Position numbers and translations under genes: made by a program
The notes under the pieces: model-generated
Database searches by the model: none
Told to the model about the DNA's origin: nothing
What the model saw: the letters and a program-made list of their open reading frames with translations, nothing else
Source: Marininema mesophilum
Lineage (GTDB): Bacteria > Bacillota > Bacilli > Thermoactinomycetales > DSM-45169
Assembly (NCBI RefSeq): GCF_900106775.1
Contig: NZ_FNNQ01000005.1
Location: 62,001 to 126,000, forward strand
Length of the DNA: 64,000 nucleotides
Direction of reading: 5' to 3'
In this document: piece after piece, positions 1 to 8,990 of the stretch
How positions within the stretch are numbered: the stretch's first letter is position 1
Layout: every line of letters starts with the position of its first letter

Positions 1-1
1 A

Positions 2-721
2 GTAGCTGTGGTGCTTGAGGAAAAGGTACCTATTTTTAGTTTCACCTTCGGTATCCCCTCCGCTGACATTCTTCAAGAATTGAAAAAGAATCAGACCTTC
101 CTTATCGGCACAGCCACAACCGTAGAAGAAGCCGTCGTTTTGGAAGAACGCGGGGTGGATGTGATTGTTGCACAAGGAAGTGAGGCAGGTGGACACCGAG
201 GTACTTTCCAGCCCAGCGAAACACTCCCTCTCATCGGAACCGTTGCCCTGGTTCCACAAATAGTGGATCAGGTTTCCGTTCCTGTCATCGCTTCTGGTGG
301 AATCATGGATAGCCGAGGGGTACTTGCCAGCCTCACATTAGGAGCAGCAGGTGTCCAATTGGGATCCGCCTTTCTGACAACCATAGAAAGCAATGCTCAT
401 TCGCAACACAAAAAAGCCCTCATGGAGAGTCGAGACAGTAGCACGATGATCACCACTGCTTTTTCTGGTCGACCCGCACGAGGGGTACATAATCAATTTA
501 TCGAGGAGATGAACTCCTATTCTGGAACCATCCCACCTTATCCCATCCAAAATAACCTGACTAAACCATTGCGCAACATTGCGGCTCAGCAAGACAATCC
601 TGAATTTATGTCCCTCTTCGGTGGACAAGCTGCTTCTTTATCTCGCATAGAGTCCGCCAAAGAGCTGATTCAGCGTATAGAACAAGAAGTGACGGAACAA
701 TTACGGCGTCTCTCACGCTAA
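2..721 (+). CDS. Nitronate monooxygenase (2-nitropropane dioxygenase family), 5'-truncated by window edge
   Basis: The reading frame is open from base 2, so the start lies upstream and roughly the first third of the usual protein is missing. It is an FMN-dependent TIM-barrel enzyme that oxidises alkyl nitronates; some relatives act in enoyl reduction. The visible part has the AQGSEAGGHRG segment with the family's catalytic histidine region, followed by VIASGGIMDSRGV and LGAAGVQLGSAFL, which form the flavin phosphate-binding strands. The C-terminal part carries the usual FSGRPARG segment. It converges on iscS with only three bases between stop codons. The family assignment is firm; the substrate is unknown. 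Confidence 0.85.
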   Translation, partial: VAVVLEEKVPIFSFTFGIPSADILQELKKNQTFLIGTATTVEEAVVLEERGVDVIVAQGSEAGGHRGTFQPSETLPLIGTVALVPQIVDQVSVPVIASGGIMDSRGVLASLTLGAAGVQLGSAFLTTIESNAHSQHKKALMESRDSSTMITTAFSGRPARGVHNQFIEEMNSYSGTIPPYPIQNNLTKPLRNIAAQQDNPEFMSLFGGQAASLSRIESAKELIQRIEQEVTEQLRRLSR

Positions 722-724
722 TCC

Positions 725-1867
725 TCAGTTCCTTCGTAGCCGCTTCACCACATGAGCCACCGTTCGTGCGGCCTCTGCTACTTGCTCCGGCGTATTGCCT
801 AATCCAAAGCTAAACCGAATCGCCGAGCGAATAATGGCTTCAGGGAGTTTCATCGCCTTTAATACATGAGAAATCTCCAACGTTCCCGATGTACAGGCTG
901 AACCACTTGCACAAGCGATTCCTTCGATATCCAGGTTCATCAGTACCGTTTCTGTCTCTGTACCAGGAAAACTTACATTGAGGATATGGGGCAAGTACTC
1001 AGTGGGATGACCATTGATCTGAAACTCGATTCCAGCGTTTCTCCACTCAGCCAACATCGCATCACGACAACAGGTGACTGCATCGCGATGCTTCTGACGA
1101 TGAGCCGTTGCGATTTGAGCCGCTTTACCAAAGCCAACAATGCCAGGAACATTTTCCGTCCCTGCTCGGCGACGTCTCTCTTGTTGTCCCCCATACATTT
1201 GGGGCCATGGATTGACACCCTCAGCGAGCCAGAGAGCACCTACTCCTTTAGGACCGTTGATCTTATGAGAAGAGATGGTCACAAGATCCACAGGGTACTC
1301 TCGCACATCGATATCAATTACCCCGTAGGCTTGTACCGCATCGATATGAAACCAAGCACCGCTTTCATGAGCAATAGCACCTAGTTCCTGAATCGGCTGG
1401 ATAGTCCCTACTTCGTTGTTCCCCATCATGATGCTAACCAATGCCGTGCTCTCATCAACCACCTGACGTAGGTCCTCTGGGGCTACACGGCCTGTCTCAT
1501 CTACAGGTAGGATGGTTACACGGAACCCCAACCGTTCTAGATACGAACAAGTATCCAACACCGCATGATGTTCCACAGCAGAGGTTATAACGTGATCTCG
1601 TCCCCTCTCTCTGCGTGCCAATGCGGAACCAACCAACGCTAGATTATCTGCCTCGGTACCCCCACTCGTGAACAATAATTGTCCTGGATTGGCAACCAAC
1701 CCCTGTGCAACTTGATCCCGCGCCTGATCAATCGCATTCCGAATCTCACGCCCAAAACTGTGGATACTGGACGGATTGCCAAACCGTTCCTCTAAATAGG
1801 GAAGCATCGCTTCCTTCACTTCAGGGTGGATCGGTGTTGTTGCCGCATGATCCAAATAAATCGCCAT
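725..1867 (-). CDS. iscS: Cysteine desulfurase (IscS/NifS family)
   Basis: A PLP enzyme of 380 residues that converts cysteine to alanine and passes the persulfide sulfur to Fe-S assembly or tRNA thiolation. The N-terminal YLDHAATTP motif, the EHHAVLDT histidine, the SSHKINGPKG lysine that binds PLP and the mobile loop ACASGSACTSG with the active cysteine are all present. ATG follows a GGGAGA ribosome site. It lies 15 bases downstream of cymR on the same strand, the same order as yrzC-yrvO in B. subtilis, where the partner tRNA thiouridylase gene normally follows; here a convergent monooxygenase sits in that place. Confidence 0.93.
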   Translation of the reverse strand: MAIYLDHAATTPIHPEVKEAMLPYLEERFGNPSSIHSFGREIRNAIDQARDQVAQGLVANPGQLLFTSGGTEADNLALVGSALARRERGRDHVITSAVEHHAVLDTCSYLERLGFRVTILPVDETGRVAPEDLRQVVDESTALVSIMMGNNEVGTIQPIQELGAIAHESGAWFHIDAVQAYGVIDIDVREYPVDLVTISSHKINGPKGVGALWLAEGVNPWPQMYGGQQERRRRAGTENVPGIVGFGKAAQIATAHRQKHRDAVTCCRDAMLAEWRNAGIEFQINGHPTEYLPHILNVSFPGTETETVLMNLDIEGIACASGSACTSGTLEISHVLKAMKLPEAIIRSAIRFSFGLGNTPEQVAEAARTVAHVVKRLRRN

Positions 1868-1882
1868 AATTTCTCCCTGCCT

Positions 1883-2299
1883 TTAAATATAAAACATGTA
1901 AGAGTCATCACTATCTGAGGATTGATTGTTTAAGTCAGCCAATGTGGTGTTATCCAACACCTCGGCAATCGCATCACGGATTTTTTTCCATAATTGCCGC
2001 CGTCCAGGGTTATCTTCCTCTTCAAATTCTACTGGACTAATCGGCCCTTCCAATATTCGGATCACATCGCCCGCCGTGATTTCCTCAGGAGGACGCGACA
2101 AATTATATCCGCCATAGGCACCACGCACACTACGCACTAATCCAGCATTACGCAGAGGAGCAACTAATTGCTCCAAATAATGTTCGGATAGATCATGCCG
2201 CTCTGCCACACTTTTTAGTGAGGTAGGTTTATCCCCGTGCCTTGTCGCCAAATCCATCATGATAGTAAGTCCGTACCTTCCTTTGGTCGAAACTTTCAT
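1883..2299 (-). CDS. cymR: Rrf2-family cysteine metabolism repressor CymR
   Basis: A winged-helix regulator of 138 residues starting MKVSTKGRYGL, the standard CymR/Rrf2 opening. The helix-turn-helix covers about residues 25-50 and the wing contains RSVRGAYGGYNLSR. No cysteine occurs anywhere in the protein, which excludes an Rrf2 Fe-S sensor such as IscR and fits CymR, which in B. subtilis senses cysteine status through CysK. The ATG at 2299 was preferred to an adjacent in-frame TTG because of spacing to AAGGAG and family alignment. Its first 71 bases overlap the end of the upstream membrane-protein gene. It is probably cotranscribed with iscS. Confidence 0.88.
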   Translation of the reverse strand: MKVSTKGRYGLTIMMDLATRHGDKPTSLKSVAERHDLSEHYLEQLVAPLRNAGLVRSVRGAYGGYNLSRPPEEITAGDVIRILEGPISPVEFEEEDNPGRRQLWKKIRDAIAEVLDNTTLADLNNQSSDSDDSYMFYI

Positions 2300-2978
2300 C
2301 AACTTCTCTCCTTCCCAGCCACTGTTCCATCATTTTCTCCCAAAATCGTATCGAAACCTGCATAAAAGGTCCAATAAATATTGAAAACAATACCGTTCCA
2401 ATAAAAACAGGTCCGCCAAGCATCCATCCTAGGAGCAAGACACTGATTTCCATCGTCATCCGTACCCGACTGATAGAGTAATTCCAGCGTTTGTTTATCG
2501 CAATAACGATACCATCTCGAGGCCCTGCACCTAGACGGGGGGCGATATACACTCCATTGCCAATCGCGATTAACAGAAAACCGAGCCCCATCAGAAAGGC
2601 TTTTTCCCACCAGAGAGACGGTTCGATGAGCCAAGACTGCTCCAAATAACGATCAACCAACCAGCCAACCAAAATCATATTAAGAATAGCACCTGGACCT
2701 GGAATTTTTTTATCCAGTAATGCCGCTATCAAGATCGTTCCTAAACCCACTGCTTGTAGCCAAGTGCCCACTGATAAGGAAGTCTGGATAGCTAGGCCCA
2801 TATGTAACACATCCCAAGGGGCCAGCCCCCAATCCGCTCGAACCATCATAGCGATGCCGAGTGCCATGATCGCTAATCCACAAAAAAATGCTCCCCAACG
2901 GATCATCCAAACACGCCCATGTGTGCTAATCCATCCCTGTCCCCATTTGCGCTTGTCCATCTCACTTGTTACTCGCAA
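2229..2978 (-). CDS. YczE/YitT-type integral membrane protein
   Basis: A 249-residue membrane protein with about five hydrophobic segments. Characteristic family motifs are visible: RADWGLAPWDVLHMGL near residues 47-62 and PRLGAGPRDGIVIAI in the middle. The family is related to B. subtilis YczE; its biochemical role is not established. The listed start is a TTG with AGAAGGG upstream; an in-frame ATG six codons later (2960) is the alternative. The last 23 residues are charged and read through the beginning of cymR in another frame, giving a tail longer than usual. Membrane family assignment is good, function unknown. Confidence 0.75.
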   Translation of the reverse strand: MRVTSEMDKRKWGQGWISTHGRVWMIRWGAFFCGLAIMALGIAMMVRADWGLAPWDVLHMGLAIQTSLSVGTWLQAVGLGTILIAALLDKKIPGPGAILNMILVGWLVDRYLEQSWLIEPSLWWEKAFLMGLGFLLIAIGNGVYIAPRLGAGPRDGIVIAINKRWNYSISRVRMTMEISVLLLGWMLGGPVFIGTVLFSIFIGPFMQVSIRFWEKMMEQWLGRREVDESFDQRKVRTYYHDGFGDKARG

Positions 2979-3177
2979 CGCAACAACCCTTCTTTTCCGA
3001 TGATTTTCGACAACCTTTACGCTCCTTGTAGTGTATCATAACCAGGAACGAATGCCGAGAAAGCCCCTATCTCTTGCCAAGCAAGTCCCAGTGTGATAAT
3101 CATGGAGAAACGAGACGATTGATGGTTATCTTATCTTGCTGGAAAGGAAGTGTACAGGCGGATTCTGCGCTATTGAT

Positions 3178-4500
3178 ATGAATCTTTTCGACTATGGACA
3201 GCAAAATGAACAAAAGGGACCCCTTGCAGCGCGTATGCGCCCACGTACCCTTGATGAAGTTGCAGGACAAACTCATATTTTAGGAAAAGGAAAGTTATTA
3301 CGTCGATCCATTGAAGCCGACCAACTATCATCCATTATCCTCTACGGCCCTCCCGGCACAGGCAAAACCACCCTTGCGAAGTTGATTGCGGGGACAACTC
3401 AGGCGCTATTTGAACAGTTGAACGCTGTTACTTCTGGTATATCCGATATCCGCCGTGTCACCCAGGAGGCACGAGAGCGGCTTGGGATGTATGATTCCCG
3501 TACATTACTTTTTATCGATGAAATTCATCGTTTTAATAAAACCCAACAAGATGCCCTGCTTCCCTATGTAGAAGATGGAACGATCATCCTTATAGGGGCA
3601 ACGACTGAAAACCCTTCCTTTGAGGTCAACTCGGCACTTCTTTCCCGCTCCCGAATCTTTCAACTCCACCCTCTCAGCGAAGAGGATCTCACTCAACTAG
3701 CCGAGCGAGCCCTCTCGGATGAACGTGGGTTGGGTCTCTATCGCCCATGTCTAGAGCCTGAAGCCCTGGAACATATCGTCCGCATCGCTGGAGGGGATGC
3801 GCGAAATATGTTGAATGCTCTTGAACTTGCAGTCACTACCACACCTCCAAAGGAGGATGGCCTTCGTCATATAACCCTCGAAATCGCCGAGGAATCCATC
3901 CAACGTAAGGTCATCCGCTATGATAAAAAAGGAGACAATCATTACGACACGATCTCCGCTTTTATTAAAAGCATGCGTGGCTCAGATCCTGACGCCTCCC
4001 TCTACTACTTGGCTAAAATGATTCACGCGGGAGAAGACCCACGCTTTATCGCTCGTCGCGTGTTCATCCATGCAGCAGAAGATGTGGGACTTGCTGATCC
4101 ACGTGCCCTTTTGGTCGCCTCAGCCGCTGCCCAAGCAGTGGAACATATCGGTCTCCCTGAAGCTCAAATCCCCTTAGCTGAAGCTGTCCTTTATATTGCC
4201 ACCGCTCCTAAATCCAATGCGGTTGTTCGTGGAATCAACGAAGCCCTCAGTGCAGTAAGAAACGAATCCCGTGCAGAAGTACCTCCTCACCTACGGGATT
4301 CTCATTTTCCTGGTGCAAAGGATCAAAGTCGTGGCAAGGGATATCTCTATCCTCACAACCACCCACGGGGATGGATTGACCAACAATACTTACCTGATGA
4401 ACACTCGAGCAGTACCTTCTACCACCCAACAAACCAGGGGTATGAAGGAAAATTACAAGAATATATGGCCTGGGTAAAACAAAACCATAAAAAAACGTGA
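3178..4500 (+). CDS. rarA: Replication-associated recombination protein A (RarA/MgsA), AAA ATPase
   Basis: A 440-residue clamp-loader-like AAA ATPase that acts at stalled replication forks. Walker A GPPGTGKTT is near residues 57-65, Walker B FIDEIHRF near 110, and sensor motif GATTENPSFEVN near 140. The C-terminal half contains the tetramerisation region with FIARRVFIHAAEDVGLADP. ATG 3178 was chosen because MNLFDYG is the family's normal N-terminus, although an upstream in-frame TTG (3136) keeps the frame open. It is divergent from the YczE-like gene. RarA lies beside cymR-iscS in Bacillus as well. Confidence 0.93.
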   Translation: MNLFDYGQQNEQKGPLAARMRPRTLDEVAGQTHILGKGKLLRRSIEADQLSSIILYGPPGTGKTTLAKLIAGTTQALFEQLNAVTSGISDIRRVTQEARERLGMYDSRTLLFIDEIHRFNKTQQDALLPYVEDGTIILIGATTENPSFEVNSALLSRSRIFQLHPLSEEDLTQLAERALSDERGLGLYRPCLEPEALEHIVRIAGGDARNMLNALELAVTTTPPKEDGLRHITLEIAEESIQRKVIRYDKKGDNHYDTISAFIKSMRGSDPDASLYYLAKMIHAGEDPRFIARRVFIHAAEDVGLADPRALLVASAAAQAVEHIGLPEAQIPLAEAVLYIATAPKSNAVVRGINEALSAVRNESRAEVPPHLRDSHFPGAKDQSRGKGYLYPHNHPRGWIDQQYLPDEHSSSTFYHPTNQGYEGKLQEYMAWVKQNHKKT

Positions 4501-4529
4501 TCGGATCCGGTCACGTCTTTTTATGGTTT
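4484..4529 (+). terminator. Rho-independent terminator of rarA
   Basis: ACGTGA and TCACGT pair around a 10-base loop, extended by flanking A and T runs. The hairpin overlaps the rarA stop codon and its A/T-flanked design can work in both directions, ending the convergent gene too. Confidence 0.8.
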
Positions 4530-4551
4530 CACATCGCCAGACCACCTGGCT

Positions 4552-5136
4552 TTAGGTTCGAGACCCTGCCTCTTTTTCAATCCATTGATAGGCTTGATCC
4601 CAATGTGTCATCCGGTATACCCCTTTGGACTCTGTGGTATATGCCATATTATAGATGGCATCCATCACTACCGTCGGTATCTTCGCTTGAATTAAATTAT
4701 CTAGATGATGGGGATCATCTTCAAAAAAGAGTTCCACACCTAATTCCCGCGCAACCTTCCCTTTATTCTGGGAGTTCATGTATAAGTTCTCACCATCATA
4801 AGGAAACCCATGCTTCTCTAACCACTCCCGTGTCACACAGGCAACCTTCTCTATATTGGGGCGCGCGGTAATAAAATAAATCGTATGCCCTTTTTCCTTT
4901 AAATCGGTTAATACCTTTGCAGCATTTTCCAAAGGGATGCCTAGGGCGTAAATCTTAGCCTCTAGCTTTCGCCATAAACGGCGCCCTTCCTTACGAGTAA
5001 TTCCATATGCCTTATCCATATAAAAATCCTTAACATCCTTGCAATTTACGCACTTCCCCAATTCCTCATTAAAAGAAGTAACCGCTGCATCCCGGGTATT
5101 CTTAATCGTTCCATCAATATCTACACCGATAATCAT
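4552..5136 (-). CDS. HAD-superfamily 5'-nucleotidase-like protein (NT5C type)
   Basis: A 194-residue HAD hydrolase. Motif I is VDIDGTIKN at residues 5-13, motif II is FITARP near 92, and the acidic motif III is FFEDDPHH near 135. The layout matches small cytosolic 5'(3')-deoxyribonucleotidase-like proteins found in Firmicutes. ATG 5136 was chosen over the open frame upstream because AGAGGAAG precedes it and motif I then lies at the N-terminus. It sits between rarA and the 6S RNA, where B. subtilis has yrvM. Substrate not proven. Confidence 0.75.
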   Translation of the reverse strand: MIIGVDIDGTIKNTRDAAVTSFNEELGKCVNCKDVKDFYMDKAYGITRKEGRRLWRKLEAKIYALGIPLENAAKVLTDLKEKGHTIYFITARPNIEKVACVTREWLEKHGFPYDGENLYMNSQNKGKVARELGVELFFEDDPHHLDNLIQAKIPTVVMDAIYNMAYTTESKGVYRMTHWDQAYQWIEKEAGSRT

Positions 5137-5225
5137 GGCAGACTTCCTCTCGTTGAAATCTCCTCTATTATCCCACACTCAACAAAGAACTTTCATTCTT
5201 TATCGTGTGAATCATCAAATTAAAC

Positions 5226-5412
5226 AAAAAAAAGAGCCCCATATATGTCGTGGCCTCCTCAGTTTCGAACCTGCTCTCGCAGGTGGGTGCTCTGCACTAA
5301 TGTTAACAGGTCCCATAGGGCATCTGCGCTCATCCGTGACGCAAGCTCCCGCTATAATGGTGTTGGCTCAAAACTTTCGGAAACCCACGTACATCTCAGG
5401 GCTCTCTTTTTG
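5226..5412 (-). ncRNA. 6S RNA (RNA polymerase regulator)
   Basis: On the minus strand, the segment after aspS begins GAGCCCTGAGATG and ends ATATGGGGCTC, closing a long rod-like stem about 180 bases long before a T run. The middle contains an open bubble and the GAGCGCAGATGCCC arm, as in Firmicute 6S RNA. A minus-strand promoter fits upstream: TTGATT at 5444-5449 and TAAAAT near 5420-5425 with 18 bases between, overlapping the aspS stop region. B. subtilis 6S-1 (bsrA) occupies the same place next to aspS. The call rests on structure and synteny; ends are approximate. Confidence 0.8.
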
Positions 5413-5450
5413 TGATTTTATTTTAACACAGCGATCTATTCAGAATCAAG

Positions 5451-7214
5451 TCACTGATTCCTTATCGAGATATGAAGTTCGCGCAGTTGACTCTCTTCCA
5501 CAGACGATGGCGCCTGGGTCAAAAGGCAACTTGCACTCGCTGTTTTCGGGAAGGCAATCGTATCCCGTAGGTTGCTTCTACCCGTCAATAGCATCACCAG
5601 ACGATCCAATCCAAAAGCTACACCACCATGGGGAGGTGCTCCATACTCAAAGGCATCTAAGAGGAAGCCGAACTCTTCTTTCGCCTGTTCCTTGGTAAAC
5701 CCGAGTGTACGAAACATCGCTTCTTGTACTTCTCGGCGATGAATCCGCTGACTACCCCCACCCAATTCGTAACCGTTGAGTACCATATCATAAGCCTTTG
5801 CCCTTACTTTCCCTGGGTCTGTCTCAAGAAGTGGCAGATCCTCATCCATCGGACTGGTAAAGGGATGGTGCTCTGCAAACCACCGATCCGCTTGCTCATC
5901 ATAAGAAACCAATGGGAACTCGGTCACCCAGGCAAACTTGAATACGTCTTTTGGAATCAAGCCGAGGCTATTAGCCAAGCGAACCCGAAGTTCTCCCAAT
6001 ACCTCAGCAGATTTTTTGGGTTGATCGGCGATGAAGAAGAGAACATCTCCCGTTTCCGCTTCAGTCGCCTTCATGATATCATGCCACTCGGTTTCATTGA
6101 GGAATTTGGCAACTGGGCCTTTTGCCCCTTCTTCTTTTACTGATAGCCAAGCTAACCCTTTAGCACCCAATTGCTGAGCCTCTGCCCCCCACTCATCGAT
6201 CTGTTTCCGGCTCCAACCCGCCTGCCCCTTCACGTTAATCGCACGAACACGGCCTCCCCCCGCAACAGTGGAAGCAAAGACCCCAAAACCACTCTCCTTT
6301 ACGATCTCGGAGAGATCCACGAGTTCCATTCCAAAACGCAGATCCGGACGGTCAGAACCAAAACGATTCATCGCCTCGCGATAAGTGAGACGTTCAAAGG
6401 GAGTGGAAACCTTTAATCCAATGGTCCTTTCACAAAGCTTGGCCACCATTTCCTCCATCATCGAAAGAAACGTCTCTGGTTCAATAAAGGATGCTTCAAT
6501 GTCCACTTGCGTAAATTCTGGTTGCCGATCAGCACGCAGATCTTCATCCCGGAAGCAACGGACAATTTGGAAATAACGCTCCATTCCTGATACCATCAGG
6601 AGTTGTTTAAAGATCTGAGGAGATTGGGGTAGGGCGAAAAATTCACCTTCATGAACACGACTGGGTACAAGATAATCCCGCGCACCCTCGGGGGTACTCT
6701 TCGTCAACATCGGAGTTTCAACTTCGATGAAGTCATGATCCGAGAGAAAACCACGGATGATCTGCATCGCCTGATGACGAAGGGTCAAGGTCCGTTGCAT
6801 CGTTGGACGGCGAAGGTCGATATAGCGATGTTTCAGGCGGATGGTTTCATCCACCTCAATATCATCCTCAACAGCAAAGGGAGGGGTCTTCGCTTCGTTG
6901 ATTATCTCTAACTCCTCAGCAAAGATTTCGATCCTGCCCGTTTTCATCTTGGTGTTCACCGTAGTTTCTGCCCGGGAAACCACTTGTCCTCGCACAGCCA
7001 ATACATACTCACTACGAACTTTTTCAGCAATTTCACTTGCCACTGGCGCATGCTCGGGGTTACATACCACTTGGACAATACCAGAGCGGTCACGTATATC
7101 GAGGAAGATCAGCCCTCCCAAATCCCTCCGCTTCTGAACCCAGCCATTGATCGTAATCGTTTCGCCTACATGATGTTTGTCCAATTCCCCACAGGTATGT
7201 GTTCGGTATCGCAT
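5451..7214 (-). CDS. aspS: Aspartyl-tRNA synthetase
   Basis: A class II synthetase of 587 residues, the bacterial length. It has an N-terminal OB-fold that binds the anticodon (NGWVQKRRDLGGLIFLDIRD), the motif 2 segment FRDEDLRADRQPEFTQ, a bacterial GAD insertion in the middle, and motif 3 GVAFGLDRLVMLLTG near the C-terminus. ATG follows AAGGGGCG at normal spacing. It starts 17 bases after hisS and is therefore cotranscribed from the T-box leader. The 6S RNA promoter overlaps its 3' end. Confidence 0.96.
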   Translation of the reverse strand: MRYRTHTCGELDKHHVGETITINGWVQKRRDLGGLIFLDIRDRSGIVQVVCNPEHAPVASEIAEKVRSEYVLAVRGQVVSRAETTVNTKMKTGRIEIFAEELEIINEAKTPPFAVEDDIEVDETIRLKHRYIDLRRPTMQRTLTLRHQAMQIIRGFLSDHDFIEVETPMLTKSTPEGARDYLVPSRVHEGEFFALPQSPQIFKQLLMVSGMERYFQIVRCFRDEDLRADRQPEFTQVDIEASFIEPETFLSMMEEMVAKLCERTIGLKVSTPFERLTYREAMNRFGSDRPDLRFGMELVDLSEIVKESGFGVFASTVAGGGRVRAINVKGQAGWSRKQIDEWGAEAQQLGAKGLAWLSVKEEGAKGPVAKFLNETEWHDIMKATEAETGDVLFFIADQPKKSAEVLGELRVRLANSLGLIPKDVFKFAWVTEFPLVSYDEQADRWFAEHHPFTSPMDEDLPLLETDPGKVRAKAYDMVLNGYELGGGSQRIHRREVQEAMFRTLGFTKEQAKEEFGFLLDAFEYGAPPHGGVAFGLDRLVMLLTGRSNLRDTIAFPKTASASCLLTQAPSSVEESQLRELHISIRNQ

Positions 7215-7231
7215 CTATCGTCGCCCCTTCA

Positions 7232-8509
7232 TCAGCTTTGACCTTTTCCACAAGCTTCACGGATATAGGTCGCCAGTTTATCCAATTGAATCGTGTTTTG
7301 CTCACCTGTGGCCATCTCTTTGACCACAACCTGATTTTTCTCCAATTCATTCTCACCTACAATGGCCACATAACGGGCAGAGGCGCGATCCGCCGCCTTC
7401 AATTGCCCTTTCATTTTACGATCCAGGTAATCTCGCTCAGCGGTCGACCCCATCTGGCGTAACTCCTTCAATAGCAGAACAGAACGTTTCTTCGCCGCAT
7501 CACCTAAGGAGACGATAAAACAATCGACACCGCTCGCCAAGGGCAAGTCAACTCCACGGCTCTCCAATGCCAGCAGCACCCGTTCTAAGCCAAGAGCGAA
7601 ACCAACCCCTGGCATTTCAGGACCTCCGACCTCTTGAACAAGGCCATTATACCGACCACCACCACCAAGCGATCCAGCATGGCCTCCTTGACCTTCTAAG
7701 ATATACTCAAAGGCTGTTTGCGTATAGTAATCCAATCCACGGACTAAGCGTGTATCAAGATACCACTCCACACCTAGAAGGTCCAAACTCTCTTTTACTG
7801 TTTCAAAGTGAGGCGCACACTCTTCACATAGGAAGTTCACCATCCGCGGAGCATCTTCCGTTACCCGTTGACACCCTTCCTTTTTACAATCAAGGACTCG
7901 CATCGGATTTTGCTCCAAGCGGGTGTGACAATCTTTACAAAGCTCTTCTTTATAAGGAGTGAGGTATTCCACTAACTTTTCCCGATAGCGAGGACGGCAC
8001 CTAGAACAACCTACACTGTTGAGTGCTACTTTCACCCCACTAACTCCTACCGAACGAATAAACTGCCACCCGAGATCGACCAATTCCGCGTCTAATACAG
8101 GATCCACGGCACCAAATGCTTCGATCCCAAACTGATGAAACTGTCGTTGACGGCCTGCTTGAGGACGTTCGTAACGATACATCTGACCGATGTAGTACCA
8201 TTTGGTTGGTTGGGGCTCCCCGTATATTTTTTTCTCAACAAAGGAGCGCACAACGCCTGCCGTCCCTTCTGGACGAAGTGTAAGACTTCTCCCGCCTCGA
8301 TCCATAAAGGTATACATCTCTTTACTTACGATATCCGTGGTTTCGCCTACGCCCCTCTGAAATAACTCCGTTTGTTCAAAAAGTGGGGTGCGAATCTCAG
8401 AAAAGTTATACCGACGACAAAGCTCACGTGCCTTCTCTTCGATGTATTGCCACTTTTCCACCTCACCTGGCATTAGATCAACTGTGCCCCGGGGTATCTG
8501 AAAGCTCAC
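7232..8509 (-). CDS. hisS: Histidyl-tRNA synthetase
   Basis: A class II synthetase of 425 residues. Motif 2 YRYERPQAGRQRQFHQFG lies near residue 115, the histidine-binding segment is RGLDYYTQTAFEY, and motif 3 is GVGFALGLERVLLAL. A cysteine-rich insertion (CSRCR, CKDCH, CEECA) sits between residues about 170 and 235, as in many Gram-positive HisRS enzymes. GTG start with AGGAGG eight bases upstream. It is the first gene of the hisS-aspS operon behind a T-box riboswitch. Confidence 0.96.
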   Translation of the reverse strand: MSFQIPRGTVDLMPGEVEKWQYIEEKARELCRRYNFSEIRTPLFEQTELFQRGVGETTDIVSKEMYTFMDRGGRSLTLRPEGTAGVVRSFVEKKIYGEPQPTKWYYIGQMYRYERPQAGRQRQFHQFGIEAFGAVDPVLDAELVDLGWQFIRSVGVSGVKVALNSVGCSRCRPRYREKLVEYLTPYKEELCKDCHTRLEQNPMRVLDCKKEGCQRVTEDAPRMVNFLCEECAPHFETVKESLDLLGVEWYLDTRLVRGLDYYTQTAFEYILEGQGGHAGSLGGGGRYNGLVQEVGGPEMPGVGFALGLERVLLALESRGVDLPLASGVDCFIVSLGDAAKKRSVLLLKELRQMGSTAERDYLDRKMKGQLKAADRASARYVAIVGENELEKNQVVVKEMATGEQNTIQLDKLATYIREACGKGQS

Positions 8510-8535
8510 CTTACACGCCTCCTTTTTTCTCCAAA

Positions 8536-8842
8536 ATATAAAAAATCCCCCGCCACTGACCGCAATGTCAGGGACGAGAGATTGGTTAACAATTCCCGTG
8601 GTACCACCCTTGTTGAAGGCTCATCGATATGCCTTCCACTCAACGCCAGGTAACGTCTGGCGAACCGTCCAGCTCTATTATCCCATCAGGGAGTTCGACC
8701 TGGAGCCTCTGGGTGTCTTTCCTTGAACTGGTACAGAGAGGCGCTTACAGCCAATGACGCCTCTTCTCTGACTGTCCTTCGATCAAGTACTTTTCCCTTC
8801 ATCGGCGAAATGGTTAGAGAGTAAACTCTCTTGATTATATAA
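8536..8842 (-). promoter_or_regulatory. T-box riboswitch leader of hisS-aspS
   Basis: The minus strand has the conserved T-box AAGGGTGGTACCACGGG at 8595-8611, an upstream stem I with the AGTA loop-E motif and a CTTGA/TCAAG helix, and a terminator at 8540-8581 (CTGAC/GTCAG core followed by T6). The specifier strand reads GGAAAGACACC, with GACAC at 8713-8717. Uncharged tRNA would stabilise the antiterminator and allow hisS-aspS transcription. GAC (Asp) fits the usual register after GAA and is followed by A, while the overlapping CAC would read His. Confidence 0.92.
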
Positions 8843-8848
8843 GTCAGT

Positions 8849-8877
8849 ATTGTACGGGATATTCAATCATAAGTCAA
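8849..8877 (-). promoter_or_regulatory. Sigma-A promoter of hisS-aspS
   Basis: On the minus strand TTGACT (8872-8877) and TACAAT (8849-8854) are separated by exactly 17 bases, giving a start near 8842 at the head of the T-box leader. Confidence 0.85.
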
Positions 8878-8928
8878 GAGACGCTGAAAAATCCTCGCCC
8901 AAATTTCTGTTTTTGTACTATAACAGTA

Positions 8929-8975
8929 TTTACATATTCCATCTGTTATATTATAATATCTGTATTAGTACAGAT
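8929..8975 (+). promoter_or_regulatory. Strong promoter with operator-like dyad over the start site
   Basis: TTTACA (8929-8934) and TATAAT (8952-8957) are separated by 17 bases, a near-consensus sigma-A promoter. Immediately after, ATCTGTA and TACAGAT form a 7-base inverted repeat with a 4-base centre at 8958-8975, covering the predicted start point. The dyad is placed like a repressor operator or a short 5' hairpin. Confidence 0.7.
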
Positions 8976-8990
8976 GAGGGGGAATGACAA

